Positions 40,396 to 49,419 of a stretch of DNA of 64,000 nt are shown piece after piece. Made by a program: the position numbers and the translations under genes. The stretch is from contig NZ_QMEM01000003.1 in NCBI RefSeq assembly GCF_003390915.1, forward strand, positions 479,742 through 543,741, read 5' to 3'. Each line of letters starts with the position of its first letter. The stretch's first letter is position 1. The notes beneath the pieces are model-generated. The model was not told where the DNA came from. It saw only the letters and a list, made by a program, of their open reading frames with translations, and did no database searches. The DNA is from Lewinella sp. IMCC34183 (lineage in GTDB: Bacteria; Bacteroidota; Bacteroidia; Chitinophagales; Saprospiraceae).

Positions 40396-41646
40396 TTAAG
40401 CGGAAGGTTTGTAACGGGCCAGGACGCCCACCAGGCACAGCAGTGCGAGACCGTAGGCGGCGTACCAGACCTCCGGGTAAACGTGGAATACGGTGGCCAC
40501 AGTACCGGCCAGCGCCAGGGGCGGCAGGACAAGAGACAGCCAGTGGGCGGGTACCGAATCCGGCCCGTCGTTCCACCGGGTAAAGGCGGGGACTAACAGT
40601 GTAAATGCATAGGTCATCACTGCCAGGGCCAGGTCGGTTCCGGTTAGTAGATACCCCACCGTGGTTGCAGCGCCGACCAACAGCAGGGCACTGACGGCGT
40701 AGGTCAGCCGCCAGGTCCGGCCCGTAAGCAACGCACGGCGGGCGGGCTTCGCGTACAGCAGCCAGTTGCTCACTACCGGACCCAGAAAACGGAACCCAAA
40801 CAGGACGGTAAGCAGCACTACTGCGCCGAACGTCAAATACCGGACCGCTTGCCCAAAGGGCAGGGTGCGGAGCAGCACGGATCCACCCATACTTCCGCAA
40901 ACGATCAGCAGGGAGGACAGTCCGCCTTGCACCTTCGGATCCGCGCTGCGACGCAGCAGGCCCAGGTACCACCGGTACCCCCGGTGTTCTTGTTTACAGG
41001 CGGAGATAAGTCCGTCGCGGGCGGACGTAAGCCCGGGCCGCAGGCGCAGCGCCGTACGAAAGTGGCGGCGGGCGCCGGCGTAGGATCCGGCTTCCAGCAG
41101 GTACTTGGCGAAGTTCAGGTGATTGTAGGCATCGTCGGGAGCCGCGCGCAGGGCGGCACGGTAGGCGGCGGCGGCCTCGTGGGCGCGGCCGAGTATATGG
41201 AGCGCCCGGCTGCGGACGTTGAGGGCCAGCACGTTCTCCGGGTCGTAGGCCAGGGCCGCCTCACTGGAGGAGATGGCCCCGTCGATCTCGTGGAGGCCCA
41301 ACTGGATGTGGCTGAGCCGGGCTAGGTACTCCGGTACGTAGGGAGAGATCGCCAGGGCCTCCCGGATCGCGGCTTCCGCCCCCGCATAGTCGCTTACGGA
41401 GGTACGGATGCGGGCCCGCAGGTAGTGGGCTCGGCACCACTCTGGGTAGTCACCTACCAGGCAATCGGCCAGCCGGGAGGCCCCATTCCGGTCGCCGTCG
41501 AGGAATTCGAGCTCCGCGCGGCAGAGGAGGAACCACCGTTCTTCCGGATCGGACCGCAGGGCCGCGTCGACGGCCTGCCGCGCGGCCCCGAATTTCTCCA
41601 GCCGGAGCAACTGCTCGATACGGGCTACGGCCCCTTCGGTGTCCAC
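40396..41646 (-). CDS. Membrane TPR protein 1 of AAA/TPR operon
   Basis: 416 residues built like the following gene: ~six TPRs (AGAEAAIREALAISPYVPEYLAR, DDAYNHLNFAKYLLEAGSYAGARRHFRTAL) up to about residue 210, then a membrane domain with around five helices (YLTFGAVVLLTVLFGFRFLG, YAVSALLLVGAATTVGYLL, LALAVMTYAFTLLVPAF). It differs enough from its neighbour to be an old duplication. The start codon lies 1 nt after the stop of the AAA+ gene, so translation is probably coupled. Confidence 0.72.
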   Translation of the reverse strand: MDTEGAVARIEQLLRLEKFGAARQAVDAALRSDPEERWFLLCRAELEFLDGDRNGASRLADCLVGDYPEWCRAHYLRARIRTSVSDYAGAEAAIREALAISPYVPEYLARLSHIQLGLHEIDGAISSSEAALAYDPENVLALNVRSRALHILGRAHEAAAAYRAALRAAPDDAYNHLNFAKYLLEAGSYAGARRHFRTALRLRPGLTSARDGLISACKQEHRGYRWYLGLLRRSADPKVQGGLSSLLIVCGSMGGSVLLRTLPFGQAVRYLTFGAVVLLTVLFGFRFLGPVVSNWLLYAKPARRALLTGRTWRLTYAVSALLLVGAATTVGYLLTGTDLALAVMTYAFTLLVPAFTRWNDGPDSVPAHWLSLVLPPLALAGTVATVFHVYPEVWYAAYGLALLCLVGVLARYKPSA

Positions 41647-41647
41647 C

Positions 41648-42964
41648 CTACTTCTTGATCTTCAGGTAGGCGAGGATATCGTCGTAGAGCCCGGCATCGT
41701 TGGCGTAGAGCGCGAAATTGCGGGCGCTTGCGAACCACTCCTGGGTACTTGGCCGGTGCGTCTTTGCGGCCCGCAGCAGGTCGCTGGTGTCCAGCGGGCG
41801 GGGGACGCCGTCGGTGAAGGCGGCCTCGAGCTTTTCCTCGATGGCGATGTCGATGAGGGCGTCCAGGTCGGCCCCGGAGAAGTGCTCGGTCTTGCGGGCC
41901 ACCTTGTCGAGGTCGGGATCCGCCGTGGGCTTGCCGGCCAGCTTGAGAGAAAGGATCGAACGGCGGCTCTCCACGTCGGGCGGCGGCACGAAGAGGATAC
42001 GGTCGAAGCGGCCCGGCCGGCGGAAGGCGGCGTCGAGGTTCCAGGGGGCGTTGGTGGCCCCGATAATCAGCACGCCCTCATTGTCGTGCTCGATACCGTC
42101 GAGTTCCTGCAGGAACTGATTGATGAGGCCGCGGCCGCTGGACTGTCGCATGTCGCGGCGGCTGGCCCCGAGGGCGTCGATCTCGTCAATGAAGAGTACG
42201 CAGGGCGCGTTGGCGCGGGCCAGCTCGAAGATTTCGTGGAGGTTCTTTTCGCTGTTGCCGATCCACATGTCCAGGATGTCGTTCAGCGTCACGTTGATGA
42301 AGCGGGCCTTTACCTGTCCGGCCGTAGCGCGGGCAATGAAGGTCTTGCCGCAACCCGGGGGGCCGTAGAGCAGCATGCCGCCGCCCACTTTTTTGCCGTA
42401 GGCGGCGTAGAGCTCGGGGTGCAGCATGGGTTTGATGATCTTCAGCTCGATCTCGCGCTTGACCGCGTCCATACCACCCACGTCGGCGAAGGTCGCGCCC
42501 GGCCGCTGCAGGAAGCGGTCGTCCGCCGCGTCAAAATCGGCCTCCGTCGGCTCGCCCTCCGGTCCGCCCCGCTGCCGCAGTACGCCGTCCAGTTCCTCGT
42601 CCTCCAGGGAGGGTTCCAGAAACACGGCCCGCTGGTACTGCTCCAGGGCGCGGTCGGTGCTGCCCTCGCGGAAGAGGGCGCGGGCGTGCAGCACGAGGAC
42701 GGCGGGGTCGGGCTGGCCGCGGTCGATCAGTTCCTCCAGGATCACGTTGCAGGCGGAGTAGTTGCCGCGGCGGAAAAACACGGTCGCCAGTCCAATGCGG
42801 GCCTCCGGTCCGGCAGACTGGCGGGCGGCCAGACCGTACTCGGTTTCCGCCTCGTCAAGCCGCTGGAGGGCCAACAGGGTATCCGCCAGCAGGAGGCGCA
42901 GGGGGGTGTTACCGGGCGAGTGGGTGAGGGCTTCGCGCAGGCTCGCGATCGTCTGCTCGTTCAT
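41648..42964 (-). CDS. TPR-AAA+ ATPase (Cdc48/spastin-like)
   Basis: 438 residues. The ATG at 42964 gives MNEQTIASLREALTHSPGN, starting a three- or four-repeat TPR segment to ~150 (TLLALQRLDEAETEYGLAARQSAG). A classic AAA domain follows: FADVGGMDAVKREIELKIIKPMLHPELY, Walker A GPPGCGKT, Walker B VLFIDEIDALG, and ATNAPWNLDAAFRRPGRFDR, with no hexamer-specific zinc protease. This resembles cytoplasmic Cdc48/FtsH-like ATPases but with an N-terminal TPR instead of a substrate domain. It is first in an operon with two membrane TPR proteins, suggesting an energised membrane-associated unfoldase or motor. Confidence 0.85.
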   Translation of the reverse strand: MNEQTIASLREALTHSPGNTPLRLLLADTLLALQRLDEAETEYGLAARQSAGPEARIGLATVFFRRGNYSACNVILEELIDRGQPDPAVLVLHARALFREGSTDRALEQYQRAVFLEPSLEDEELDGVLRQRGGPEGEPTEADFDAADDRFLQRPGATFADVGGMDAVKREIELKIIKPMLHPELYAAYGKKVGGGMLLYGPPGCGKTFIARATAGQVKARFINVTLNDILDMWIGNSEKNLHEIFELARANAPCVLFIDEIDALGASRRDMRQSSGRGLINQFLQELDGIEHDNEGVLIIGATNAPWNLDAAFRRPGRFDRILFVPPPDVESRRSILSLKLAGKPTADPDLDKVARKTEHFSGADLDALIDIAIEEKLEAAFTDGVPRPLDTSDLLRAAKTHRPSTQEWFASARNFALYANDAGLYDDILAYLKIKK

Positions 42965-43093
42965 GGCCACAAGATACTGTGTACGGGCGGGCCGGCGGAA
43001 TTTGGGCCCGCCCCCGGGCATTCATTGCACCCGCGCCGCGCCGCCGGGCAAACCCCGGGCGAAAAAACCCGTTCCACCTGCAAAACCACCCCC

Positions 43094-43909
43094 ATGAAGA
43101 AGATAATGGTCGCCACCGATTACTCCGAAAGTGCCGACAACGCCGTAGACTACGGCGTGTCGCTTGCCAACCATTTCGGCAGCCTCCTCTCCCTGGTTTC
43201 GGCCGTGGAAGAACCCTACTCCGCGGCCGCCGGCGTACTGGTCGACATGAAAGACCACATCCGGCAGGAAGCCATGGAAACCATGGGTAAGGTGAAAGAC
43301 AAGGTCAGCGGCCGCCTGAGCAACGGCGCCACCATCGACACTCACACCGTCGACGGCGAGGTAGGCCCCACCCTCACGCGGGTCGCAAAGGCCAAGAACT
43401 ACGACCTGATCGTCATGGGCACCAAGGGCTCGGACGCCGCCCGCGAGCTGTTCACCGGCAGCGCCGCCAACTCGGTGATCAAGAACTCCAAGCTCCCCGT
43501 CATGGTCGTGCCCACCAGGGCCGACTTCCGCGACATCAAGCGCATCCTCCTGTCCGTCGACGAGCAACCCTTCGCCGGCCCCCAGGTGGTAGCGCCGCTG
43601 CTGCAGATCGCGCGGGCCTATGGCGCCGAGATCGTCGTGTACCACGGTGACGAGGACGGCGACGGCAAGGGCTACGACCCGCGCCTGGCCGAGTACCTGG
43701 GCGACGTGAACCACCGCTTCGAGGTCCGCAGCGGCAAGAGCGACAGCATCAGCAAGGGCATCAAGCAAGCCGTGAGCGAGCAGGGGGCCGACCTGCTGTG
43801 TATGGTTTACCACGACCACGGTTTCTTCGGTCGCCTCTTCAACGAAAGTACGGTGAGCAAAGTCGTCTTTGACAGCCAGGTACCCCTGCTCGTGCTGCAG
43901 GATGCGTAG
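43094..43909 (+). CDS. Tandem universal stress protein
   Basis: 271 residues with two UspA domains. Domain 1 (MKKIMVATDYSESADNAVDYG) has the ATP-binding pattern GTKGS-x8-TGSAANSVI, domain 2 (DIKRILLSVDEQPFAGPQVV) lacks it (HDHGFFGRLFNESTVSKVVF), so one active and one degenerate half are likely. A longer frame exists upstream but reads across the TPR-AAA start region without protein-like content. The stop overlaps the -7-like element of pyrD. Confidence 0.88.
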   Translation: MKKIMVATDYSESADNAVDYGVSLANHFGSLLSLVSAVEEPYSAAAGVLVDMKDHIRQEAMETMGKVKDKVSGRLSNGATIDTHTVDGEVGPTLTRVAKAKNYDLIVMGTKGSDAARELFTGSAANSVIKNSKLPVMVVPTRADFRDIKRILLSVDEQPFAGPQVVAPLLQIARAYGAEIVVYHGDEDGDGKGYDPRLAEYLGDVNHRFEVRSGKSDSISKGIKQAVSEQGADLLCMVYHDHGFFGRLFNESTVSKVVFDSQVPLLVLQDA

Positions 43910-43914
43910 CTTTG
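43907..43914 (+). promoter_or_regulatory. -7 element of pyrD
   Basis: TAGCTTTG overlaps the stop codon of the Usp gene and ends 4 nt before the pyrD ATG at 43919, so a transcript from here would be essentially leaderless. Confidence 0.4.
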
Positions 43915-43918
43915 GGCC

Positions 43919-44998
43919 ATGTACCGAGCCCTGAAGTCTTTGCTGTTTCGTCTTCCGCCGGAAGACGCCCACCGCCTTACCGTCCAGGGCCTGGCCGCTA
44001 CCCTCTCCGTACCCGGCGTCAGTGACACCTTCCGTCGCCGCTACGCCTATGCGACGCCCTCCCTGCGCCGGCGCGTGTTCGGACTTCCCTTCCAGAATCC
44101 GGTGGGACTGGCCGCCGGCTTCGACAAGGACGGGAAGTACTACAAGGATATGTCGAGCCTCGGCTTCGGATTCATGGAGCTCGGAACGGTGACTCCCCGC
44201 CCGCAGGCGGGCAACCCGCAGCCGCGCCTGTTCCGGCTGCCCGCGGACCGCGCCCTCATCAACCGCATGGGCTTCAACAACGAGGGGGTGGAGGCGCTGG
44301 CCAGCCGGCTGCTCCGCGACGGGCGCCCCGGCAAGGTGATCCTCGGGGGCAACATCGGCAAGAACAAGACCACACCGAATGAATCGGCGGTGGACGACTA
44401 CGTTACCTGCTTCCGGATGCTCTTTCCCCTGGTGGACTACTTCGTCGTTAACGTCAGCTCCCCCAATACCCCCAACCTGCGTGCCCTCCAGGACCGGGAG
44501 CCGCTGACCGCCCTCCTCACCACCCTGCAGGAGCTGAACCACAAGCTCAGCCGGCCCGCCCGCGCGTCGCTGGATACCAAACTCGGCCGACCGGGGGAAA
44601 TGTGGCAACGGAAGCCCATCCTGCTCAAGATCGCGCCCGACCTTGCGGAAGGGCAGCTGGACGATATACTCGCCATCGTACGGAATACACAACTGGCCGG
44701 CATCATCGCCACCAATACTACGGTGGCGCGGGAGCCGCTACGCACCCCGGCGAACCGGGTGGCGGAGATGGGTGCGGGCGGACTGAGCGGCGCACCGCTG
44801 CGGCAACGGTCGACCGAGGTGATCCGCCACCTTTACCAACAGAGCGGAGAGACCCTCGACATCGTCGGAGTAGGCGGCATCGACGATCCGGAATCCGCCC
44901 GCGAAAAGCTCGACGCGGGAGCGAAACTGATCCAGGTATACAGCGGACTCGTGTACGCCGGCCCGGGCCTGGTGCGGCAGATCAAGCAGTCGCTCTAG
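43919..44998 (+). CDS. pyrD: Quinone-dependent dihydroorotate dehydrogenase (class 2)
   Basis: 359-residue membrane-associated FMN enzyme of pyrimidine synthesis that oxidises dihydroorotate and passes electrons to quinone. The N-terminal ~40 residues are the helical hairpin typical of class 2. Motifs are FGLPFQNPVGLAAGFDKDG, ELGTVTPRPQAGNPQPRLFR, FVVNVSSPNTPNLR with the catalytic serine, IIATNTT, GGLSGAPL and GVGGIDDPESAREKL. The gene runs to within 2 nt of the convergent DUF6089 gene. Confidence 0.95.
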   Translation: MYRALKSLLFRLPPEDAHRLTVQGLAATLSVPGVSDTFRRRYAYATPSLRRRVFGLPFQNPVGLAAGFDKDGKYYKDMSSLGFGFMELGTVTPRPQAGNPQPRLFRLPADRALINRMGFNNEGVEALASRLLRDGRPGKVILGGNIGKNKTTPNESAVDDYVTCFRMLFPLVDYFVVNVSSPNTPNLRALQDREPLTALLTTLQELNHKLSRPARASLDTKLGRPGEMWQRKPILLKIAPDLAEGQLDDILAIVRNTQLAGIIATNTTVAREPLRTPANRVAEMGAGGLSGAPLRQRSTEVIRHLYQQSGETLDIVGVGGIDDPESAREKLDAGAKLIQVYSGLVYAGPGLVRQIKQSL

Positions 44999-45000
44999 CG

Positions 45001-45885
45001 CTAGCGGCGCTTGCTCTTGCGCGCGCGCTTGATGCGCGGCTTCCGCCCCTTCACCACTTTCGGGCACAGCACATCCCCGAAGTAGTAATTGATGCCGATG
45101 CCGAGCATGAGGTAATGGTCGTTGAGGGAGTCATCGCCGCGCTGCGTGCCGCCGCGGGGGACCCGCCCGCCGTCCGGGTTCTGAAGACTGCGGTCGCTCA
45201 TGCGGGCGGCCAGGTCGCCGCGGCGGGCCTGGAGTTGCGCCCGGTCGGGGTAAATGGTACTGACGTCGTCGAGGTAATCGGTCAGGGTGTTGCGCATGGT
45301 GAGACTGACGTCCATGCTGAGCTCGTAGGTCAGGTCCCAGCGGATACCTACGCCGTAGGCCAGGGCGGCACTGAGGCGGTGGTATTCGCTCCCTTCGGCC
45401 TGACCTTCGGTGCCGAGCGGCTGCAGGACGATGGTCTGGCCGGTTTCGGGAATGGTGGTTTTCGGGTTGAAGCCGAAGACGGAAAAGCCTACGAAGGCGT
45501 AGGGCGTAAAGAAGTACTCCCGACTGCCGTGGAAGTAGGGCAAAAAATTAAACTCGAACTGGCCGGTCAGGTCGTAAATATCCGAGTAGAAGCTGAGGTT
45601 GCGTTCCCGCTCGAAGGTGTTCTCGCTGTCGCTGTCGCGGGCCTCCACCCGGCCGAAGTTCATACTGGCCCGGGCGGCGAGGCGGTGGTTGAAGTTGTAG
45701 CGGGCGGCGATACCGCCGGCCAGGTTCGGCCGGTTGAAGCGGAACTCCGTGTTCAGGTCGCCGAGATAGTAGGCGGTACCGACCCACGGACCGGCTTCCA
45801 GGCCGCGCATCTGCAACTGGGCGTGCAGGCGGGGGGAAAACAGGCCGGTAACGGAAAGGGCTAGGAAAAAAATGTATTGCCGCAT
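45001..45885 (-). CDS. DUF6089-family outer-membrane beta-barrel protein
   Basis: 294 residues. Signal peptide (MRQYIFFLALSVTGLFSPRLHAQ), then the family start LEAGPWVGTAYYLGDLN with alternating beta strands, ending in a basic C-terminal tail KGRKPRIKRARKSKRR. Members are small outer-membrane barrels in Bacteroidota with no known cargo. It converges on pyrD with no spacer; the region 5' of it (45886-46006) contains no recognised gene. Confidence 0.8.
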   Translation of the reverse strand: MRQYIFFLALSVTGLFSPRLHAQLQMRGLEAGPWVGTAYYLGDLNTEFRFNRPNLAGGIAARYNFNHRLAARASMNFGRVEARDSDSENTFERERNLSFYSDIYDLTGQFEFNFLPYFHGSREYFFTPYAFVGFSVFGFNPKTTIPETGQTIVLQPLGTEGQAEGSEYHRLSAALAYGVGIRWDLTYELSMDVSLTMRNTLTDYLDDVSTIYPDRAQLQARRGDLAARMSDRSLQNPDGGRVPRGGTQRGDDSLNDHYLMLGIGINYYFGDVLCPKVVKGRKPRIKRARKSKRR

Positions 45886-46006
45886 GTAGTGTCTGAAGTG
45901 GATGGGGTAACGCCGGGCGGGCCGCGAAGATTGCCCGTTAAGGCATACGCTACCGGTCGGCTAGCCGTTATATGCGATTGCCCACCCCGTAATGTCAGTC
46001 GGCATC

Positions 46007-48229
46007 CTAAATGTTGAGCCAGTAGGTCACCTTGGCCACCAGCGCTCGGTTCTTCACCCCGAAATCCAGGCTGTCGTAGTTATCCGTGTACACTAGGAAG
46101 AAGTCGCTCACGGGCGCGAAACGCCACTGTAAGCGGGCGTTGACGTTGATGTTGTCGATCTGGTCGTTGTACTGCAGGAAGGTGGTCAGGAAGACCGACT
46201 TGCTGAACGTAAAGTCGATCCGCGGACCGATCAGGAACAAAGCGGTGGAGGCGTAGGGTTCCGGCAGATCGATGTACCGGTAGCTGAAGCGCAGGTCGAT
46301 GCTGCCGAAGGGCTGGTAGCGGTACTGCAGGTTGCCCGACAGGTTATACCCGTAGCCGTTAAAAAACTGGCCGACCTCCGTTTCCAGGCCCGTGCTGAGT
46401 CGCTTGCGGCCGTCGCTCTCGTATTCCGCGCCGCCGCGCCAGTAGCCGTACCCGCGCTCGCCCGGCAGGGGTACGGCACCGGTGCGGGAGGGGTCGAAGT
46501 CCTCGAACAGGTAGATGTATTCGTACCCCGCCCCGGCGTTGAAGCGGCTGGTGTTGGCGAAGCGCCACTGGTAGCCGGCGACGAAGTTCCGGTCCGTCAG
46601 GCCCGTACCGGGTTCCCCGAAGAAGCGCCCCTCGAGGGTCGGCCCCTTCTGGATGACGGCGGGGTTAACGGGGTAAGTGATGTAGGCCGCCTGCACCCCC
46701 GCGGTGTAGTAACCGAGGCGCGGCACGAAGCCGACATCGGCGTTGAACTCATCGCCCACGTACAGGTGGTCGTATTCCACGTTCCAGTTGCGGTGGCGGT
46801 ACTCGAGGTTGAGGCCGTGGGTATAATCGTCGCCGCCCGCGCGGTCCGAAAAGCTGCGGTGTACGAAGGTCTTGCCGTTCCAGGCGTTGTCGCGGGTTGC
46901 CAGGTTGAAGTCCAGTCCGGCTACGCGGTTGAAGTTGGCGTTGCGCTCGGTGGAATCCGTAAAGCCGGAGAAGTTCTGCTTATTGACGAAGATGCCCCCC
47001 ACGTTGCTGCGGGCGCCGAGGCGCCGCTGGGTCGCCGCCACCGTGTAATTGAAGCTGGGCAGGCCCTGCTCGTGGTTTTTGGCCGCCTGCATGTTGAGCA
47101 GCCCCACCCGCCAGTCGTCGTTGGCCTTGCCACTGAGGCGGGCGCCGAAGTAGATCGGGTTCTGGATGGCCTCGCCGGTACTCGTATCGCGGGTCACGCC
47201 GATGCGGCGGCTGAAAAAGGGGTTGGCCCGCTCGAAGCCGAAGGAGCCGAACAGGTCGGCATTCTCGAGGAAGAACTGCCGCCGCTCCGGGAAGAAAACC
47301 TCGAAGCGGGTGGTGTTGATCACCTGCTGGTCCACCTCCACCTGGCTGAAATCGGGGTTGACGGTCAGGTCCAGGTTGAGCCCGCTGCCAATGCCCACCT
47401 TGGCGTCGCCGCCCACGTCGCCGTCGAAGTCCGTAGGAACGTCGCCCTGGTAGTCCCGCCGCATACTGCCGCCGGCATAGGGGATCGCCACGATATTCTT
47501 GCCCGGGGCCGCGGGGGCACCGCCCTCGAAGTGCAGCGATCCCATGTAGGCCAGGCTCATGATGGTCTGGTTCTGCGGGATGCGGTGCCAGGTGCTGCGG
47601 GTATTGGACTGGGTATCCATCCGGTAGCTGTTGAAGTACCACTCGGCGGCCCCGGCGGGAAAGCGCAGACTCGCGAAGGGAATGACGAGCTCGCACGACC
47701 AGTAGCCGTCCCCGATGAAGCTTTCGCCCCGCCACTTGTTGTCCCACTCCTCGCGGAAGTCATCGCTGCTCTCGCCGCCGTTGTAGATGAGGGCCTCCCG
47801 GTTGACGCCGAAGGGGTTCATGCCGAAAACGATGGCGTTGGTTTTGTCGCGGAAGGGGTTGAAGACGAAGGTGATGTTGTCGTTGCCGCCCGCGCGGTAG
47901 TCGCGCCGCAGGCTGGGGATGATGAAGCGGTCGCCCGGCGTGCGGCAGATCGCGGCCACGTACAGGTTGCGGTCGTCGAAGCCGAAGTAGATCTCGGTGG
48001 GCCAGGCCGAGCGGGAGGTGTCGGCGGGGAAAGTTTCCCAGAAGTCGCGGGCGGGCTCCCCGTTTTGCCACTCGAGCTCCTCCAGTTTACCGTCCAGCAC
48101 GATCTCTTCCACGAAGCGGACGGCGGTGGCGCGGGGCGGTTCGTTGGCCTGGCGCGCGTCAAAGAGAGAAGACTGGGCCGCCAGCGTGGACGCCAGCAGT
48201 ATTCCCAGGCAGGTTAGGGTAAGTTTCAC
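46007..48229 (-). CDS. DUF5916 outer-membrane protein
   Basis: 740 residues with a GTG start (the frame reads MKLTLTCLGILLASTLAAQ after start decoding). Residues ~25-230 form a CBM9/DOMON-like sandwich (VDEIVLDGKLEELEWQNGEPA-type, EIYFGFDDRNLYVAA, YFNSYRMDTQSNTRSTW). The rest is a ~500-residue C-terminal barrel with the family signatures QQVINTTRFEVFFPERRQFFLENADLF and FSRRIGVTRD. These are common in Bacteroidota and thought to be outer-membrane proteins of unknown role, sometimes near polysaccharide genes. The gene is isolated, 120 nt from its neighbours on either side. Confidence 0.85.
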   Translation of the reverse strand: MKLTLTCLGILLASTLAAQSSLFDARQANEPPRATAVRFVEEIVLDGKLEELEWQNGEPARDFWETFPADTSRSAWPTEIYFGFDDRNLYVAAICRTPGDRFIIPSLRRDYRAGGNDNITFVFNPFRDKTNAIVFGMNPFGVNREALIYNGGESSDDFREEWDNKWRGESFIGDGYWSCELVIPFASLRFPAGAAEWYFNSYRMDTQSNTRSTWHRIPQNQTIMSLAYMGSLHFEGGAPAAPGKNIVAIPYAGGSMRRDYQGDVPTDFDGDVGGDAKVGIGSGLNLDLTVNPDFSQVEVDQQVINTTRFEVFFPERRQFFLENADLFGSFGFERANPFFSRRIGVTRDTSTGEAIQNPIYFGARLSGKANDDWRVGLLNMQAAKNHEQGLPSFNYTVAATQRRLGARSNVGGIFVNKQNFSGFTDSTERNANFNRVAGLDFNLATRDNAWNGKTFVHRSFSDRAGGDDYTHGLNLEYRHRNWNVEYDHLYVGDEFNADVGFVPRLGYYTAGVQAAYITYPVNPAVIQKGPTLEGRFFGEPGTGLTDRNFVAGYQWRFANTSRFNAGAGYEYIYLFEDFDPSRTGAVPLPGERGYGYWRGGAEYESDGRKRLSTGLETEVGQFFNGYGYNLSGNLQYRYQPFGSIDLRFSYRYIDLPEPYASTALFLIGPRIDFTFSKSVFLTTFLQYNDQIDNINVNARLQWRFAPVSDFFLVYTDNYDSLDFGVKNRALVAKVTYWLNI

Positions 48230-48334
48230 GGAAGAGTAGTGAGTAACGTAAAGCGCACTAAAGATAGCAGCGATTTGTATTTGTCGGGCCCGCGGGTGCC
48301 GGGGCTAGTTCGTAGGGCGGTCGCGCCGGCAACG

Positions 48335-48342
48335 TACTTTTG
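48335..48342 (+). promoter_or_regulatory. -7 element of the LuxR-type gene
   Basis: An exact TACTTTTG, 10 nt before the ATG at 48352, implying a leader of only a few nucleotides. Confidence 0.5.
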
Positions 48343-48351
48343 CGGCCGTTC

Positions 48352-49350
48352 ATGTACCTCCGCTCACCCCTCATGCTGTTGCTGCTCCTGGCCGCCCTGC
48401 CGGTCCTGGCCGGGCCCGTAACGATCCGCGGCCTCGCCCCGGAGACCTACCGGGGACAAGTGGTGTACCTGGATGTGCTCGATGTCCCCCTCGGAGTGGT
48501 GTCCATCAGGGAAGATCAGCTGCTGGCGCAGGCGGAGATCGACAGCGCCGGCCACTTTGCCTTTGCCGACCTGACGCTGCCCGACCGGCCCAACCTCTAC
48601 CGCATCCGGTACGGCGTGCGGGAACGGGGACCGTTCAACATCAACACGAACGCGCGGCACTACGTGATCCTGATCCTGGCGGGGGGAGAGGATATTCGCG
48701 TGAACGGGCTTGGCCTGCAATCCCCCTCCCCCACAAACCGCGCACTGCTGACCGTACAGGAGAAACTAGACTCCTTTTCCACCGGTTCCGGCGCCGTGAC
48801 CGACCGGCAGGAATCGCTGGTCCGGGAACTCCGCAGACGCTATCTGCGGCAGGTACTGCACGATGCCACCGCCGATCCCTACGCCCGCATTTTTGCATTG
48901 GGTGGACTGGGCTATGAAGTGCCTACCCTGCCGGACCTGGTTGCGGCCTCATCGGCGGTGGAGGAAACGGAGCTCCCCAAGACCTTCGGCGACGCCATCG
49001 ACCGGCAACTGGGCGGCTTCGCCTTCCAGCGCCTGAAGCGCGAGAATACCTTTCTGTGGCTGGGTCTGTTGCTCTCGCTGGCGGTGTCCGGCGTGCTCGC
49101 GTCCTTACTTTGGCGTTCCCGACGCAGCCCGACGGTGACCGTTCCGGATGCTACCGAAGAGCTGTCCCCCAAGGAGCGCGAGGTGGCCGCCCTGATCGCC
49201 GTCGGCCACACCAATAAGGAGGTGGCGGCCGAGTTGTACGTGTCGGTATCCACGGTAAAGACCCACCTCAACAGCATCTACCGCAAGCTGGGCGTGAGTT
49301 CGCGCGAGCAGCTGAAAGCGAGGCTTTCCGACGATTCCACCCCGGTCTAG
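48352..49350 (+). CDS. Membrane-anchored LuxR-family regulator with extracytoplasmic domain
   Basis: 332 residues. A signal/anchor (MLLLLLAALPVLAGP) opens a ~200-residue periplasmic domain of beta-rich type (VTIRGLAPETYRGQVVYLDVLDVPLGVVSI) that resembles DUF4369-like domains. A transmembrane helix follows (FLWLGLLLSLAVSGVLASLLW, about 245-265). The C-terminal HTH is a complete LuxR/GerE domain (ELSPKEREVAALIAVGHTNKEVAAELYVSVSTVKTHLNSIYRKLGVSS). The layout suggests signal reception outside the membrane controlling transcription directly, without phosphorelay. The ATG at 48352 follows the -7 element; an upstream TTG at 48340 would sit in it. Confidence 0.8.
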   Translation: MYLRSPLMLLLLLAALPVLAGPVTIRGLAPETYRGQVVYLDVLDVPLGVVSIREDQLLAQAEIDSAGHFAFADLTLPDRPNLYRIRYGVRERGPFNINTNARHYVILILAGGEDIRVNGLGLQSPSPTNRALLTVQEKLDSFSTGSGAVTDRQESLVRELRRRYLRQVLHDATADPYARIFALGGLGYEVPTLPDLVAASSAVEETELPKTFGDAIDRQLGGFAFQRLKRENTFLWLGLLLSLAVSGVLASLLWRSRRSPTVTVPDATEELSPKEREVAALIAVGHTNKEVAAELYVSVSTVKTHLNSIYRKLGVSSREQLKARLSDDSTPV

Positions 49351-49419
49351 TCCCCTTTTCCACCCCCCGCGCGTCTCCCGTCGGCGGGACCGGGTCGCTT
49401 CTTGCGGAAAATCCTCCGC

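Noticed and set aside
41639..43093. A 5' extension of the universal stress protein gene
   Set aside because: The added 485 residues are antisense to the TPR-AAA gene and lack protein features; the Usp fold starts exactly at 43094.
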